Positions 20,991 to 32,640 of a stretch of 64,000 nucleotides of DNA are shown here, piece by piece. The stretch lies in assembly GCF_052857255.1 (NCBI RefSeq), contig NC_135498.1, positions 91,830,757 through 91,894,756 on the forward strand, read 5' to 3'. The stretch comes from Amblyomma americanum (lineage: Eukaryota; Arthropoda; Arachnida; Ixodida; Ixodidae). A program made the position numbers and the translations under genes. Below the pieces are notes generated by a model that made no database searches, had not been told where the DNA came from, and saw only the letters and a list, made by a program, of their open reading frames with translations. How positions within the stretch are numbered: position 1 is the stretch's first letter; every line of letters begins with the position of its first letter.

Positions 20991-22487
20991 TGAAAACGAA
21001 AAACAGAACGGCCGTGTTTATACGAGTGATGGTCGCAGTAATGACCATGCGTATGCTGCAGGCATGGGCCCACGTGTCCGATTAAGTGTGTGCGGAGTTG
21101 ATTGGATATGGAATGACTTAGGAGTAGGCGGGAAGATAACGATTTCTCGGTGGAAATGATACTGGCTGCGTCCCAGGCGATAATGTGACTGGTGCACTTC
21201 TGGTAATCTGCCAAGGCGTTTTCCTCGGTGCGTCCCTTCGCAATGTCATTTTTATGCTCCCCGAGCTGTCTCCTTTAGTCCCCAGCTTCGCCGATGTAGG
21301 CTCCATCGCAATCCTGACAAGGAATCTTGTAAACAACCCCGGGGTATCTAGTGCTGTAAAGCTTGTCTGTCACCCGCACAATTAAGTTGCTGTCTGAGGT
21401 TGTTTCTAGGCACGTGGCAGATTTGAACGTCATATAGTCACTGAAGATTCTTGCCAGTGTTTCGCTCACACCAACCGCGTAAGGAATGGCGGCTCGCTTC
21501 CGCTCGGTATTCTTCGGTGCTGTGGGTGGATTTGAAGATCAGCATTGCTGCGAGTTAAGAATTTGCCTGCCTTGGGTAGCCATTTCTAGAGAGCTCTTCT
21601 TTTATACTTCTTTTTCTTCTTTCCTTCGCGCTTGCGGGGATGAACATAGGCGTTGCGCGCGTGTGCCACGGAGCGCTTGTGCCCTACCGGATGCGCAGAG
21701 GCAAAGTTCAGGTATTGGCCTGTATGTGTGGCTTTCCGGTAGGCCGACTTCACGAGGCCATTCGCTGTGCGCTGCACTAAAACATCGAGAAAGGCAATGC
21801 GGCCGGAACTCTCCTCTTCCATTGTGAACTGTGTCGCTGGTTGGATGGAGTTCAGATGGCGTAGTAGGGCAGGCGCGTTTTGCTGGTTCAACACGCAATA
21901 GCAGTAATCTACATAGCGCAGAAAAATTTTTGGGCGACGAGGAAACGAAGCAAGGGCGAGGGCCCCGATGGTTTCCAAGGCAAGGTTGGCGCAAGTGACC
22001 GAAATCGAAGCGCCCATGGCGGTTCCAAACACTTGCCTGCCTGTTGTCTGGCAACTGGGCGTTGTCTTAACGAGCGCTTGGTAGAGCATCGCCGAAATAT
22101 CGATTCGGTAAGTGGCTGGGGCCATTTAGCTGCCCACATTCGTCGTCGCTTGCACAAGCCGGCATGCAAAGCGTTTTTGAAGGATACACGAGTTCTGCGC
22201 AGGTTCGGCACACAGTGAAGCCGCGAAACTTTCGAAGCCCTATGTATCTTGCATGAAGAAGATAAGTGTGTCAGTTCCCCATCTGTCGCGCTCGGAAAAA
22301 TAGGAAATTGATTATTTGCAGGAAAATGGGATTGTAGGTTCAGGCAGGTAAAAAATAAAATGACAAAAGTCTGCGATGTGCTCTTGTACGCAGTTGGTTG
22401 ATTTGCCTTTGTTTAGTTTAGATGCATTCGTCATTTGTGGACCGGCGTGTGTTGATAGCTTTGAACGGTAGGTGGCGATAGCGGTGC

Positions 22488-23565
22488 AGTCATGACATTT
22501 AATGAAGAGGGCGGCGAGCATAGAATGCAGGAGTTCGTGCTAAAGGTAGTGAATGAGTACAAGTATCTTGGGGTGTGGATAAATAACAGTGTTGAGTATC
22601 TGACAGAGCATGAAAAATATGTAATGAATAAAGCTAGTAGGAATGCAGCTGTCATGAAAAATAGGGCACTGTGGAATTACAATAGGTATGAGGTGGTAAG
22701 AGGGATCTGGAAAGGGGTGATGGTCCCTAGCCTGACCTTCGGGAATGCGGTCCTGTGTATGAGGCCAGATGTTCAAGCAAGGCTGGAAATTAGGCAACGG
22801 GGAGTAGGGAGGTTAGCTTTGGGAGCACATGGCAATACACCAAATCAGGGGGTACAGGGTGATATGGGATGGGCGTCTTTCGAGAGCAGAGAGGCTAGCA
22901 GTAAGATAGCATTTGAGGAACGATTGAGAAGGATGGAGGAAAAGCGGTGGGCTAGGAAAGTTTTCAGATACCTGTATATAAAGAATGTTGACACGAAATG
23001 GAGAAAGCGAACTAGAAAATTGACAAGCAAATATCTGTACAGCAGTAAGGGGGCAAATCAGCAATTATCGGTTAAGAAAAAGGTTAAAGGAACAGAGAGA
23101 GCTTTGTTGAAAACAGGGATGCTGACGAAATCGGCACTAGAAACATACCGGACCTTTAAACAGGAAATTGTCAAAGAAAATATCTATGATAATTGTAGGG
23201 GAAGTTCTTTGTTGTTTGAGGCCAGGACTGGAGTTTTGCGGACTAAGAAGTATAGAGTCAGGTACCAGGAGATAGACACTTTGTGCACTGCGTGCGGAGA
23301 GGAGGAGGAAACGGCTGAACACTTGATACTTTTCTGTAAAGGGCTTCACCCTACAGTGGAAGGCAGCGGGGCTGACTTACCCAGGCATTGGGGTTTAGGG
23401 ATAGTGAAGGGAAAGTGGATTTTAAGAGGTTAGAAGTAACCAAGCGAAGGTTATCTGATTGGTGGCTAAAAGCAAGACAGGAGTAAAATTTCACAAGACA
23501 TGGCTAGGTGGCTTGAGCCACCGCCCGATGTAAAGGGTTCAGCCGTATCCATCCATCCATCCATC
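22488..23565 (+). mobile_element. 5'-truncated non-LTR retrotransposon, copy-1-specific
   Basis: The open frame 22492-23433 (313 residues) is the C-terminal part of a LINE protein. It has a YKYLGVWINN motif after the polymerase core, a thumb-like region (GIWKGVMVPSLTFGNAVLCM) and a terminal zinc motif CTACGEEEETAEHLILFC. The 3' end finishes in ATCC/CATC repeats (23547-23565). Copy 2 has the empty site at 60331-60342. There the six bases TTCTCC lie between the flanks, so insertion removed six target bases and made no duplication. The open frame is uninterrupted, indicating recent insertion. A relative is at 36528-37149. The clade is not certain. Confidence 0.85.
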
Positions 23566-23763
23566 GTATATAAAAGTCCTTCAAGTGTGCAATCAATTTC
23601 AGTTGAAGTCCGGTGTTCGTGTTGTCTTCTGCCTTCGTCCTTGTCTCTTCCACTGGTACCATGTTCCATAATAATGGAAACAACCAACTAGCCCAGCTGT
23701 CTACCCTTAGTAAGGCCTATCTATAGGGCGCCGTCTCTCACAGACTGTCATCATGCCCAGCAA

Positions 23764-24180
23764 GGTACGCACACACTGGCGGCAAAACGCGCGCGCACGC
23801 CGCCGGGGGGGAGCCGCGTGCCGCGAAACCTGCCGCGGCGGCGGGTTGATCTGCCGCGCAGAGGATGGGTTGAGGAGGCATTTTCGGCGGCTTGCCGCGT
23901 GCCGCGGGGCGGGGAGACCAATGAGGGGTGCCCGGCTTAGTCACGTGGGGAGCGTCTGTGTCGCCACCTCTTGGCTCCTAGCAAAGCTGCCTTTAAGAGG
24001 TGGTGACAGAGCCGCGCGCGCTCCTCCACAAACCACGAGCAGGAACCTCGACCGCTTTGGCATGAAAGGAGCATTGCGCGGCGGCGCCTCGCCGCCGGTG
24101 TGGCCGTCCCATTCGCGCCGCGAATAGTGCCGCCAGCGATTTGCCGCGCGTTTTTCCGCCAGTGTGTTCGTACCTGTAGA
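23764..24180. repeat. GC-rich foldback element, copy 1
   Basis: GGTACGCACACACTGGCGG at the left end is matched in inverted form at the right end (GGTACGAACACACTGGCGG on the minus strand), and the similarity continues into AAAACGCGCG. The interior is very GC-rich with many CCGCGC and GCCGCC words. Long inverted ends suggest a MITE or foldback transposon, but no convincing target duplication is seen. The same element is at 62610-63021. Confidence 0.55.
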
Positions 24181-24849
24181 CCGACAGACGCAGACTCTCC
24201 CACAAAGCGCGTCTCTCGCGTGTCCCTTCCCCAGGAGCGGTCATTCTTTCTGTCTGCAGAATGCCTTGTTGAACGCGCCTCAAGCTGTCAACTAGCGCCA
24301 CAATAGACATCCCAAGCTTTGAGCAGCGTTGCCTCCGACATGGAACAAAAGTCACTCGACGCGGATTATGATGGTTCCTCGTCGCTGCACGCGTGCGCCC
24401 CCCTGGCGGCAAGAATGTGCACGATGGCATGAGAGCCACGACTGGTCTCAGAGCGGAGGGGGGGGGGGGGGGGGCGAGCGAAAAAAGCGCGCGCTCCCCT
24501 AGAGACCAGACAGGGGGTAATGGACCAGCCGCGTGCGAGCCGACCTAACGTGTACGCTCCTGGAGGGGTTTGACCTTTCCGGTATTCTCGAAATCCCTTG
24601 CTGTCCGGCTCCCATTATCGGGCTGGGTAAGGAATGTGACTGACCCCTTCTCTGCCGCTGTGCAGTGGCCATAAAAAAAATAAAAAGAAAATGGGCATTC
24701 CTTTTTCGCAAACCGAAACGGGAAACACTGAACAGCGCCGCGAACTTTACTGTGATTATATATTTTCTTAGCCTTTTCGAAAACATTCGACTCGGGAGCA
24801 GGACGAATTTTTCTTTAACTCCTAAATTTCTGGGAAACCTGTATACCTT
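24181..24849. other. Unassigned interval with a poly-G tract
   Basis: The region includes a G-run at about 24458-24474 whose length differs from copy 2. No gene is recognised. Confidence 0.5.
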
Positions 24850-25690
24850 TCGTTTGCAGGGGTATGGCTGCGTTCGGCTGGATGAAATGAGTAATTGCAC
24901 CCCTTATTACAACTCCAGTTTTACACAGGTGTCTTCAGGAGTTCGGAAAGGTTCAGTAAGAATCTTGGACGCTTACTGTTTTCATTTGCATTAATGATAT
25001 CCCCTTTCTTGTGAACTCTCATAATAACCTTTTCCCTGATGTTTGCGTCAATTTTAAAGAAATAAATAACGCTAAAGAGATTGCTTTACTTCAATCTGAC
25101 CTTACCACTGTAAAACTGGTGCAAGGAATAGTCAATGCAGCGGAATAATAACAAATGCAAAGCCATGCATGTATCCAGAGAAGCTTCCACCCCAACAGCA
25201 TAACGAGCCCATATAAGCACTATTCGGGTGCTAGGATACTTACACCAAAACTTTTGTGATGTTCCTTCTGATTTGAAACTGTTGCTATATAAAACATTAA
25301 TACGATCTAAACCTGAGTATGCTACACCGGTATGGGACCATAATCCAAAATAACTGAGTACGCTTTATTCTTGCTAACTGCTACCACACAGCGAGCATAT
25401 TTACTGCCTCCCATCACAGAAATCGCGTATGAAAGAGTTCCGTATTGCCCTTTTCCACAAGTTGCACTATCATCCCGCTCTATACGTGATTTCCTCATCC
25501 TTCAGCCAATCTATGTTAGCTCATCGCAATGGTCAGCTTCACAAAGTCGGCATTGTGTCACACCGCACTAAATGCTTCTCCCAATCATTCCTGCCGCGAA
25601 CCTCACGCGGCTGGAACCACTTTGCGGCAGAAATTGTTGGCACTAATAATTATGAGCTGTTCCGCGAATCATTAGCTAACGTTATATGAT
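24850..25690 (+). mobile_element. CR1/Jockey-like LINE relic, copy 1
   Basis: Plus-strand frames retain FTQVSSGVRKGSV (the S-G-V-x-x-G-S reverse transcriptase motif) and INDIPFLVNSHNN, then a decayed position for the YADD box. The tail at 25429-25689 (LFHKLHYH, SFLPRTSRGWNHFAAEI) is typical of the end of CR1/Jockey-type proteins. Stops and frameshifts are numerous. Copy 2 enters this relic at 63767 and is cut by the window end. Confidence 0.7.
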
Positions 25691-26807
25691 CAGGCACTAA
25701 TCCGGAGCTTCAGAGCTTATAGCAGAATCGACTATTGCCAATGAAGGTCCGCACAGAGAATAAAAGAGGCAGAAAAAACGCATCAAGTTTCACGACTGGG
25801 AGTCGAATCCTCGGCGGCGCGAACAAATTAGCTTCAAAAGCCGCTGCACGAGACCACTATAGGCTATCGCCGCTTTTTTTTAAACATGATATTTATTACA
25901 GTGAAGCAATGTTCCATGTACATGAACTGTGTACAAACCGCGAAGAAAGCAATAGCAAATCAACACAATGCATATTACGACACACCTAAAAAATCAAGAA
26001 CCAGAAAAGACGCGACGCAGGGCACAGCACTGTTACATCGTAATACGACAGACCTAAGCAACAACGTACTAGAAACAAGGTAATGAACAACACAACACTA
26101 GGAGTGGTTGCCACTCTGATTCAAATTCAGTCCGGGCACACAATTCCTTTAGCTGAAAAATCATTCTGCTCAAGTAGGTTTCTTGTAGCCTTTATAGCGA
26201 GACATTGCCCTTGAGAACATGGTTAGAAAAAAGGCCATTTTGGTTACCATGGTTAATTGCCACCTTTGTGATACTCCAGAAACGACTGACCTTTGTTTCA
26301 TCGATTGCAACGATGCTGTTCACTTCTGAGATATCTTGCAACGGATATTGAAAAAAAAAGAAACGTAATTTCACAGCGCACTTTGTGCGGTATCCCACTG
26401 CACTGCCATTTGTTGGTGAACCTTTAAACATGTTCTTTCTGACTGGGCTACACAGCCGCTGGAAAACGAGCATGATGGAACGACATTGTGAACTAGGCTC
26501 TCGCCCCAGCCGAACACGCCTAGTGGTAAGCTGCACCATACTCTCATGCTGTGCATTGCAGAGTGTCTTCATGTTCCATCTGCTCCGTCCGTCGTCATTG
26601 CCCGCTCAATGTCGTCTTCTAGTTAGCATAAATCCAAGCTTTCGCACTGATTCGGACCCGCTGCGGTGGCTCAGTGGTGGCTCATGAGCGAATTTTAATG
26701 TGTTTACGTAACCCCAAGTGCGGGTGACGTAGTTTTAGCATCTGTGTTGTGTTGTTCGCGTGGATTGGTTTGTAAATGACGTGCTGAAGTCGGCAATAAA
26801 GAAAAAA
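25691..26807. other. Unassigned interval, fragments only
   Basis: A minus-strand frame at 26572-26192 (126 residues) is not recognised. A GGATTCGACTCCC-like tRNA B-box lies on the minus strand near 25810, and a GCTGCGGTGGCTCAGTGG SINE head fragment is at 26659-26676. No gene can be supported. Confidence 0.4.
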
Positions 26808-27113
26808 AGCGGTATCTCAGTGGTTATGGCGCTCGGCTACTGATCCGGATTCCCGGGTTTGTACCCGACCACGGCGGCTGCATTTTTATGGAGGCAAAAC
26901 GCTAAGGAGCCCTTTGTGCTGTGCGATGTCAGTGCACGTTAAAGATCCCCACGTGGTCGAAATTATTCCGGAGCCCTCCACATCAACACCTCTTTCTTCC
27001 TTTCTTCTTTCACTCCCTCCTTAATCCCTTCCCTTACGAAGCGGTTCAGGTGTCCAACGATATATGAGACAGATACTGCGCGATTTCCTTTCCCCCAAAA
27101 CCAATTATAATTA
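26808..27113 (+). repeat. tRNA-derived SINE (tick type), full-length or nearly so
   Basis: The head has A-box-like GGTATCTCAGTGG and B-box-like GGTTTGTACCC. The body follows with GATGTCAGTGCACGTTAAAG and GTGGTCGAAATTATTCCGGAGC, and a 3' segment with CGGTTCAGGTGTCCAACG. It matches the general form of tRNA-derived SINEs abundant in hard ticks, such as the published Ruka family. Exact family membership was not checked. Confidence 0.8.
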
Positions 27114-27868
27114 TTACCACTGATTCGAGTGTAGTGAACAGTCTCTGTAGCGTTTCTCTGTTTCAATTTGTGGGGGTGATTAATTAGAGAATAATAGTGT
27201 AATTATTTTCTCGTCTAAAAATAATTGATAAGAAAGCAGAATAAAAAATGATGGTCGGTTTGCGGAGCTATAGGCAAAATGCGAATTATGTGCGATAGCA
27301 GTTTGGTTTGCACTTCGGTTCCAGTTTTGAGATCCAGTGCGCACAGATAGTAGGATAGCAATTTCGAGTTAATGTCCACGTATACACCATTCCCTCCACT
27401 ACAATCATAGATCCCTGGCAGCCCTCCAGCCACTCCTGGCGCAGTGTTGCAGTGGTCATGCGATGCGCAGCTGCCGCTCTATGGCAGGTGCTACCATCGA
27501 CGAGACTTGGGTTGCTACCCAGGTTGCTCTCTGCGAGCAGCCTCTCGCGATTAATTGAGCGGCCTGCTGGGGATGGCTTGCTTCAGTGCCGTAACGTTCG
27601 ATGGAGCTAGTTCCTTACGCCCGCAGAGAAAAAAAAAGTCTGCGTGCCCTAATGGATAAGATCACAAGATTGCAGGTTCGAGTCGTGTCACGAACGAGCA
27701 GTTTTACTTTTTTTTTTCAACAGTGAAAGCTGGAATAGCTTTGTACAAACCATTTAGAAGAAGCAATTTAGAGGGTATAACGGCGGCTGTCTAACGCGTA
27801 ACGCGTTTTCACAGGCGCGATAACTGTCTTAGCTTTACATCAGCCATTTGGGTTACAACGGCAGCAGT
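27114..27868. other. Unassigned interval with a tRNA-like remnant
   Basis: At 27648-27700 the text TGCGTGCCCTAATGGATAAG ... GGTTCGAGTCG has A-box and B-box spacing but too few bases for an anticodon arm. It is likely another tRNA-derived repeat head. Nothing else is recognised. Confidence 0.45.
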
Positions 27869-28030
27869 GGGTGCGTTCCAGTACTCCCAAGTAAATGTTT
27901 ACTTAGATGGCTTGACGGATAGCCGCCATTGTGAGACGCGTTCCAACTCTCACGAAGACGTCCAAGAACACTGCTTCGCCGAAGTCAACATCGATGCAGG
28001 CTAACTTGCACTCTAAAGATGGTGGAGCAG

Positions 28031-28270
28031 CTGGTTTGGTTTATTTTATGGGGGTTTAACGTCGCAAAGAGACTCAGGCTATGAGAGACGCCGTAGTGAA
28101 GGGCTCCGGAAATTTCGACCACCTGGGGTTCTTTAACGTGCACTGATATCGCACAGTACACGAGCCTCTAGAATTTCGCCTTCATTGAAGTTCGACCGCC
28201 GCGGCCGGGATGGAACCCGCGCCTTTTGTACCAGCAGCCGAGCGCCATAACCATGGAGTCACCGCGGCGG
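28031..28270 (-). repeat. tRNA-derived SINE, near full length, reverse orientation
   Basis: On the minus strand it starts with a CCGCGGTGACTCCATGGTTATGG-like head and B-box-like sequence, then GTGCACGTTAAAGAACCCCA and GGTCGAAATTTCCGGAGCC. It ends in CCCCATAAAATAAACC. It is the same family as 26808-27113, with a different 3' end. Confidence 0.82.
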
Positions 28271-28706
28271 GTGCCGCGGAGCAGCAGGACCAGTCGCGTG
28301 TGGAGCGGAGCGAGCCGTGTTCTTCGCGGGCACCGGAGCACGGAGACGCATCATCTTTTAAGTGTGAGGTTTTCCGTTATGCTAATTTTTATAAGAACTA
28401 GCAGCCAATAAAGCAGTCTTTGTGGACCTACGATTGCCATAGCCGCGCACGTGTGTGAACCGCGCGGGAGGAAATCGTGACGGTGAGATCTCTGCTCAAG
28501 CGGTAGCAATGAACGCTGTTGGTGCGTTTATAATCTGACGATCCAAGCTGTTTTGCACGTTTTGTTCCGCACTAGATCAAAAAGTTGGTTTCTGTGGTTT
28601 GGACCTCCCTATCCCTCGGGGGTTCACAACGGACGCCTTTAAGGGCACGCATCCGTGTTTTTCCTGCTACTGCATGGTAGCCTTATCGAACTCTTTTTGG
28701 TTGCAG

Positions 28707-30241
28707 TCTCAGAAGAACGAAGCGGCTCATCGCGAAGCGGTTTGAATTGGAGACCCAGTTCACGGGGAAGCGGAATTCTAAACAAGCCTGGCTGTAAGTG
28801 GTGTGACAAAAAGCAAGCGTGTGTGCGTCGCATGACTGCAGTCCTGTTAGTAGGTAAAACTACTTTGCTCCGAGCATTGAATCTGATGTATGCATGTTCA
28901 ATCTTTGTTCATCGCATCTTCGTCTCGGGCGTTTTCTGTTGTTCAGGTAGTGTTTCTTGCCTTTTCGTTTGCTGCAAAGCCCCCGCCTGCGTGCGCCAAA
29001 GCTCCGACTCGCAGTGTGTAGTAAATAAATACACGCCTTCCTCCAGCAGCACAGCGCATAAACTCTACCGCTCACTTGCGATAGTGTATACATACGAGTT
29101 TACCTTGTGAGGGTGATGTGGCCACATATGATAGGTACTTGACAGAGGAATATCCTAGCTGTTCCATTATTCATTTAAGAAAGACACAGGAACGAAAAAA
29201 AAACGAACACACTCGTAGTGAAGGAACGGAATAGCACTCGTCATCCTCCCTCACTTCGTCCGTCTTCGCATTTTTACGCTCATTTGTCTTTACTGAATAT
29301 GCACCAACACACCTAGCAACAAGTACTTGTCATTATTTAGTTCATGGGCCAGCAAAGCCTGAGCCTCAACTGTTGTCGGAATTGCCATGTTTTGTGTTAG
29401 TAACATCTACCTTTTAGATCTACTTTTACTGTTTCTTAGTCGAATCCTTCAGGAGCTGGAGCTTTGGGGAGCCACACCAGAGCAGTGCAGCAAAAAGTGG
29501 CTCATTTTGCTGAGAAAATACAAGGCAAGTTGGACCACGACCTGGTGTATCACGTGATATGCTTATGCAAACTGTGCTAGTACCTTTCTCATGGCGCGAT
29601 AATCCAGATGTGGAGGACTATTGTCGTCATTAATAAGCTTAATGTTCGAGGCTTTTTTGCTTCCAGGAGCTCAAGAATCCCCCAACTGGGGCGGGCAGTG
29701 AGGATGGGGAGATCGACTGGCCATACTTCCAGCTGCTTGACGACGGCATGAACGGCCGGCCGATTACAAGTCCACCGCGCCTCATTGCATCGGCCCAAGG
29801 CGGCAGAGCTGCTGGTGGCAGTGCTGCTGAATGACCGGCTGGAGTGGAGATTTGCAGCTAACAGCAGTATTTGCATGGCCAAGCTTTCCTCTTTTCTTTT
29901 CTCCATTGCACTGCATTCTTACTTAGCCTACCTCTTCAAACCTTGAGAATTTCTGCACGCCACATCAAAGCCTGCAACCTGAGAATGTCTCCAGTGCTCA
30001 TCCAAGCTCTGGTGGAACGCTTGCACTGGCCATCATCAGTCTGGCTGCTTCTTCTGAACTTTCTTAAAGTTTGTGGCTTCTTTTCTTGTGTTATGCCAAG
30101 GATCCTGAGCCACCACGTGAGGAGCGACGAAAAAAAAGGCGCCGTCAATCTGCTGATGTTGCAGAACGTCTGCTGAAAAACATGGAGCGGCAGACGGATA
30201 TGTCAAAAATGTTCGACTTTTTTATGTCGAAACATTCTTGA
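28707..30241 (+). pseudogene. Myb/SANT-like accessory protein gene of the second Harbinger element
   Basis: Exons 28707-28793, 29440-29524 and 29667-29834 join in frame through a Myb/SANT-like (trihelix) domain: LIAKRFELETQFTGKRN, KQAWL, ATPEQCSKKWLILLRKY, then IDWPYFQLLDD. Junctions are GCT/GTAAGT, a GC-AG intron (AAG/GCAAGT to TTCCAG) and normal acceptors. A stop follows at 29832. A likely C-terminal exon from 30101 (EERRKKRRRQSADVAERLL, ending SKHS at 30241) has an acceptor but no in-phase donor that I could place. The first exon with a start codon was not found. The protein would bind element ends and carry the transposase into the nucleus. Whether it is still intact is unresolved. Confidence 0.6.
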
Positions 30242-30589
30242 TACGTTTATATAATGTAATACTCTGTCGCATGGAGAAGGACTTTGCACTTGTGAAAGTG
30301 CAAGTCTTTTCTGTTGCACAAGTGCAAAGTCCTTTTACGTGAACAAATGTCAAATTACGCGAGAAATTTTTGAAGCTTTGGAGATAGCTAGAGCTGGCGA
30401 TGACTGCGTAAGTGCTCCGTCAATTCTGTTGTCACAAAAAGAGATGTCCTATCTTACATCGTTCAAGTGTGTCACTCGATGACTGTTATCTTTCAACATT
30501 CTAGGATAATGCCTTGCAGACATTATCGAGAGTATAAAATTCCGCTTCTGGAATGAAATAAAATCAGTTGGAAGTAAGCGCTCGTGTTG

Positions 30590-31240
30590 TCTGTCTCATT
30601 CTGTGTCCTTGTTTTTTGCGCTTTTTCGTTCAGCATGGAAAACCAACTCACCCAAACGCGGTCATTATCCTTAATCTCATTTACTCACCTAACTTTTTGC
30701 CGCCCCCTGCTATGCTTGCCTTCTCTTAAAATCCACTCCGTTACCCCCAAGGACCAGTGGTTATCTTGCCTTCGAATTATATGCCCTGCCGAAGCCCATC
30801 TCTTTCCGTTGATTTCGACTAGGATGTCATTAACCCACGTTTTTTCTCTCATCCACTACACCCGCTACCGGTCTGTTAACGTTGCACCTATCATTTTTTT
30901 TCCATACTTCGTTGTGTTGTCCTTAGCCTCCACGTTTTTGCCCTGTAGATGAGCACCAGTAAGATACAGTTGTATACTTTTCTCTTGAGAGATTCTGGTA
31001 AACTGTCATTCATGATCGGATAGAACCTGCCATATGCACTTCACCCCATCCTTATTCTTCCAGTTATTTCCCTCTCATGATCATGAGCGGCCACTGCCTG
31101 CCAAAAGTAGACGTGTTCCTTTACCACTTCAAGCACCTCACTACCAATTGTGAACTGCTGTTCCCTTGCTACACTGGTGAACATTACTTTGGTTATCTCC
31201 ATGTTAGTTTTAAGAGGTACCATTCTGCTGTAATTGAACA
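30590..31240 (-). mobile_element. RTE-like LINE relic (3' part)
   Basis: The minus-strand text reads LVLIYRAKTWRLRTTQRSME in one frame, then ASAGHIIRRQDNHWSLGVTE. These are the C-terminal signatures (Y-x-x-x-T-W and G-H-x-x-R-x-x-D-x-x-W) of RTE-type LINE proteins. Multiple stops are present. Confidence 0.68.
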
Positions 31241-31690
31241 AACCATTTTATTTATTTTCAATGCCTTCAAGTGCCGAGGCATTACAGAGGGGAGTGGGGG
31301 AACAACAACAAAAATGTTCAAAAGCGGCTAAACTAAGTAGGTAAAATAAATGTAAGATAATACAACATTCCAAGAAAGCAAAGAAGCACAGAAACAACAG
31401 CAAAAAAGTACACATTACAAGAAAGCAAAGAAATAAAGCTCAGAAACAACAGCAAAAAAGTAACGCATAAAACTGAAAGACAACAGCACAGGAAAAAAAT
31501 GCGAAGAAATGATGAAGCAAAAATAACTAGGGGTGTCACGCATCAGCCTCATCAGAGACTGAAGATAAACAACATAGTCATTTATGCCAGCCACAGCTGC
31601 GGGAAGGTGGTTCCACTCTTTTGATGAGCGGGTTAGTATGAACAACCTGGTTTAAATCACAACGTGATAGTCGTGATCACCAGCTGCTGT
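31241..31690 (-). mobile_element. CR1/Jockey-like LINE 3' tail
   Basis: The frame 31645-31415 begins with LTRSSKEWNHLPAAVAGIND, the C-terminal motif of CR1/Jockey-type ORF2 proteins. Repetitive A-rich 3' UTR then runs to about 31241. Only the 3' end is present. Confidence 0.65.
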
Positions 31691-31726
31691 TGGACAGGAA
31701 AGCCTGGCAGCTAGGTCATTCCTGAA

Positions 31727-32640
31727 TTATGAGGCTTCCTGTTCATTGGACGTTTCGTCTACGTCATCATCTGGGGCGTCTGGCTCCGTATCGTCGTCTG
31801 AGAGCTCCTCTGGAGCTTCATCATGCATTCTCATGCACAGATTGGGCATTGCAGCGCTGGCAGCCACAACGTCTGGCGCCTTTCGCACCGAGACTTACAG
31901 AGCCTTGGTGAATACTGATGTCCAGCGACCCTTCGATTAAACCAAAAGCTCGCTGAACAATGCAGCGCGCTTTTGCATGAGCCTTGTTGAAGCGGATCTC
32001 AACAGGGCTCCGTGTGTCTTTGAAGGGTGTTGTGATGGTCATGGGCACTGTCATGGTACCCAGTTAAAATATCTAATATGCCACGATGGTGACACACTGC
32101 CTGTAGTTGTATAGAATAAAACAGTTTCCGGCGGAAATAATCTTGGTGCAATGACTCGGGTGCTTCAATCCTCACGTGACAACCATCAATTGCTCCTACA
32201 AAGCCGTCATTATTGGAGAGAGCTTTAAATCCTGCCACAATTTGTGGGAGTTCGTTTTGTTTTGGGAGGTAGGCCATTCTATCCAGCTGCCTCATCATTA
32301 GGTTGAGTGCAGAGGTGACCATTCGGAAAGTGGTGGTCCTTGGTACGTTAAAACAAGCCCCCAACACACGGTACGAAGTTCCGCACGCGAATCAGAACAA
32401 GAAGACCAGGAGATGCACCTCTCTACTCCATCCGTGGGTCCTTGTAGGTTGGTCGGCCCAAAGCAGATTCATCAGTTCTCGGAAGAACTCTCTAGTGATT
32501 ATAAAGTGATGCTTAAAATCAAGCTCCTGATTGTGGAGGTACTCAAGGAGTATTGAACGCTGTGTTAGGCAGCAGTATGGACCTCTGGCCTGCAAAATAA
32601 AGAAAGCTGTCAAAATGCTGAATTGCAAAGACAATTTTCA
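31727..32640 (-). pseudogene. HARBI1-like transposase of the second Harbinger element, broken
   Basis: The minus-strand pieces are an N-terminal helical part with FIITREFFRELMNLLW and GWSREVHLLVFLF (32634-32392), then VLGACFNVPRTTTFRMV, the first catalytic motif GFVGAIDGCHVRIEAP, and DILTGYHDSAHD where the second Asp lies. The frame then shifts, and an internal deletion skips the GD.AY...L region. The third motif reads ARCIVQRAFGLIEG, with Gln where the catalytic Glu is expected. A second frameshift precedes the acidic tail (EAPEELSDDDTEPDAP), which ends at 31727. It cannot be catalytically competent. Confidence 0.78.

Larger units (their letters stand above)
20911..23725 (-). mobile_element. 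Penelope-like element, copy 1, interrupted by a LINE
   Basis: The minus-strand frame 22125-21586 is a Penelope-type reverse transcriptase with GTAMGASISVTCANLALE, FLRYVDYCYCVL, IAFLDVLVQR and the YRKATHTGQYL motif. Downstream, 21469-20984 holds the GIY-YIG nuclease in two frames (GVVYKIPCQDCDGAYIGEAG, then SHIIAWDAASII). This RT plus GIY-YIG order is diagnostic of Penelope-like elements. The catalytic YVDD reads YVDY here, while copy 2 has YVDD. Frameshifts break both domains. The element is split at 22487/23566 by a LINE, and 5' sequence resumes at 23566. The 5' end is not defined. Confidence 0.82.
1..25083. repeat. Segmental duplication, copy 1
   Basis: The order, orientation and near-identical sequence of this block recur at 42360-64000. 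The alignment is interrupted only by transposon insertions and small indels. Base 1 matches base 42360 and base 25083 matches base 64000, so the repeat is cut by both window edges. Eight single-base differences were counted by eye in the first ~840 bases. Block-specific insertions here are 7938-15200 and 22488-23565. It could be a true tandem duplication or two haplotypes joined in series by the assembler; the sequence alone does not decide. Confidence 0.93.
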
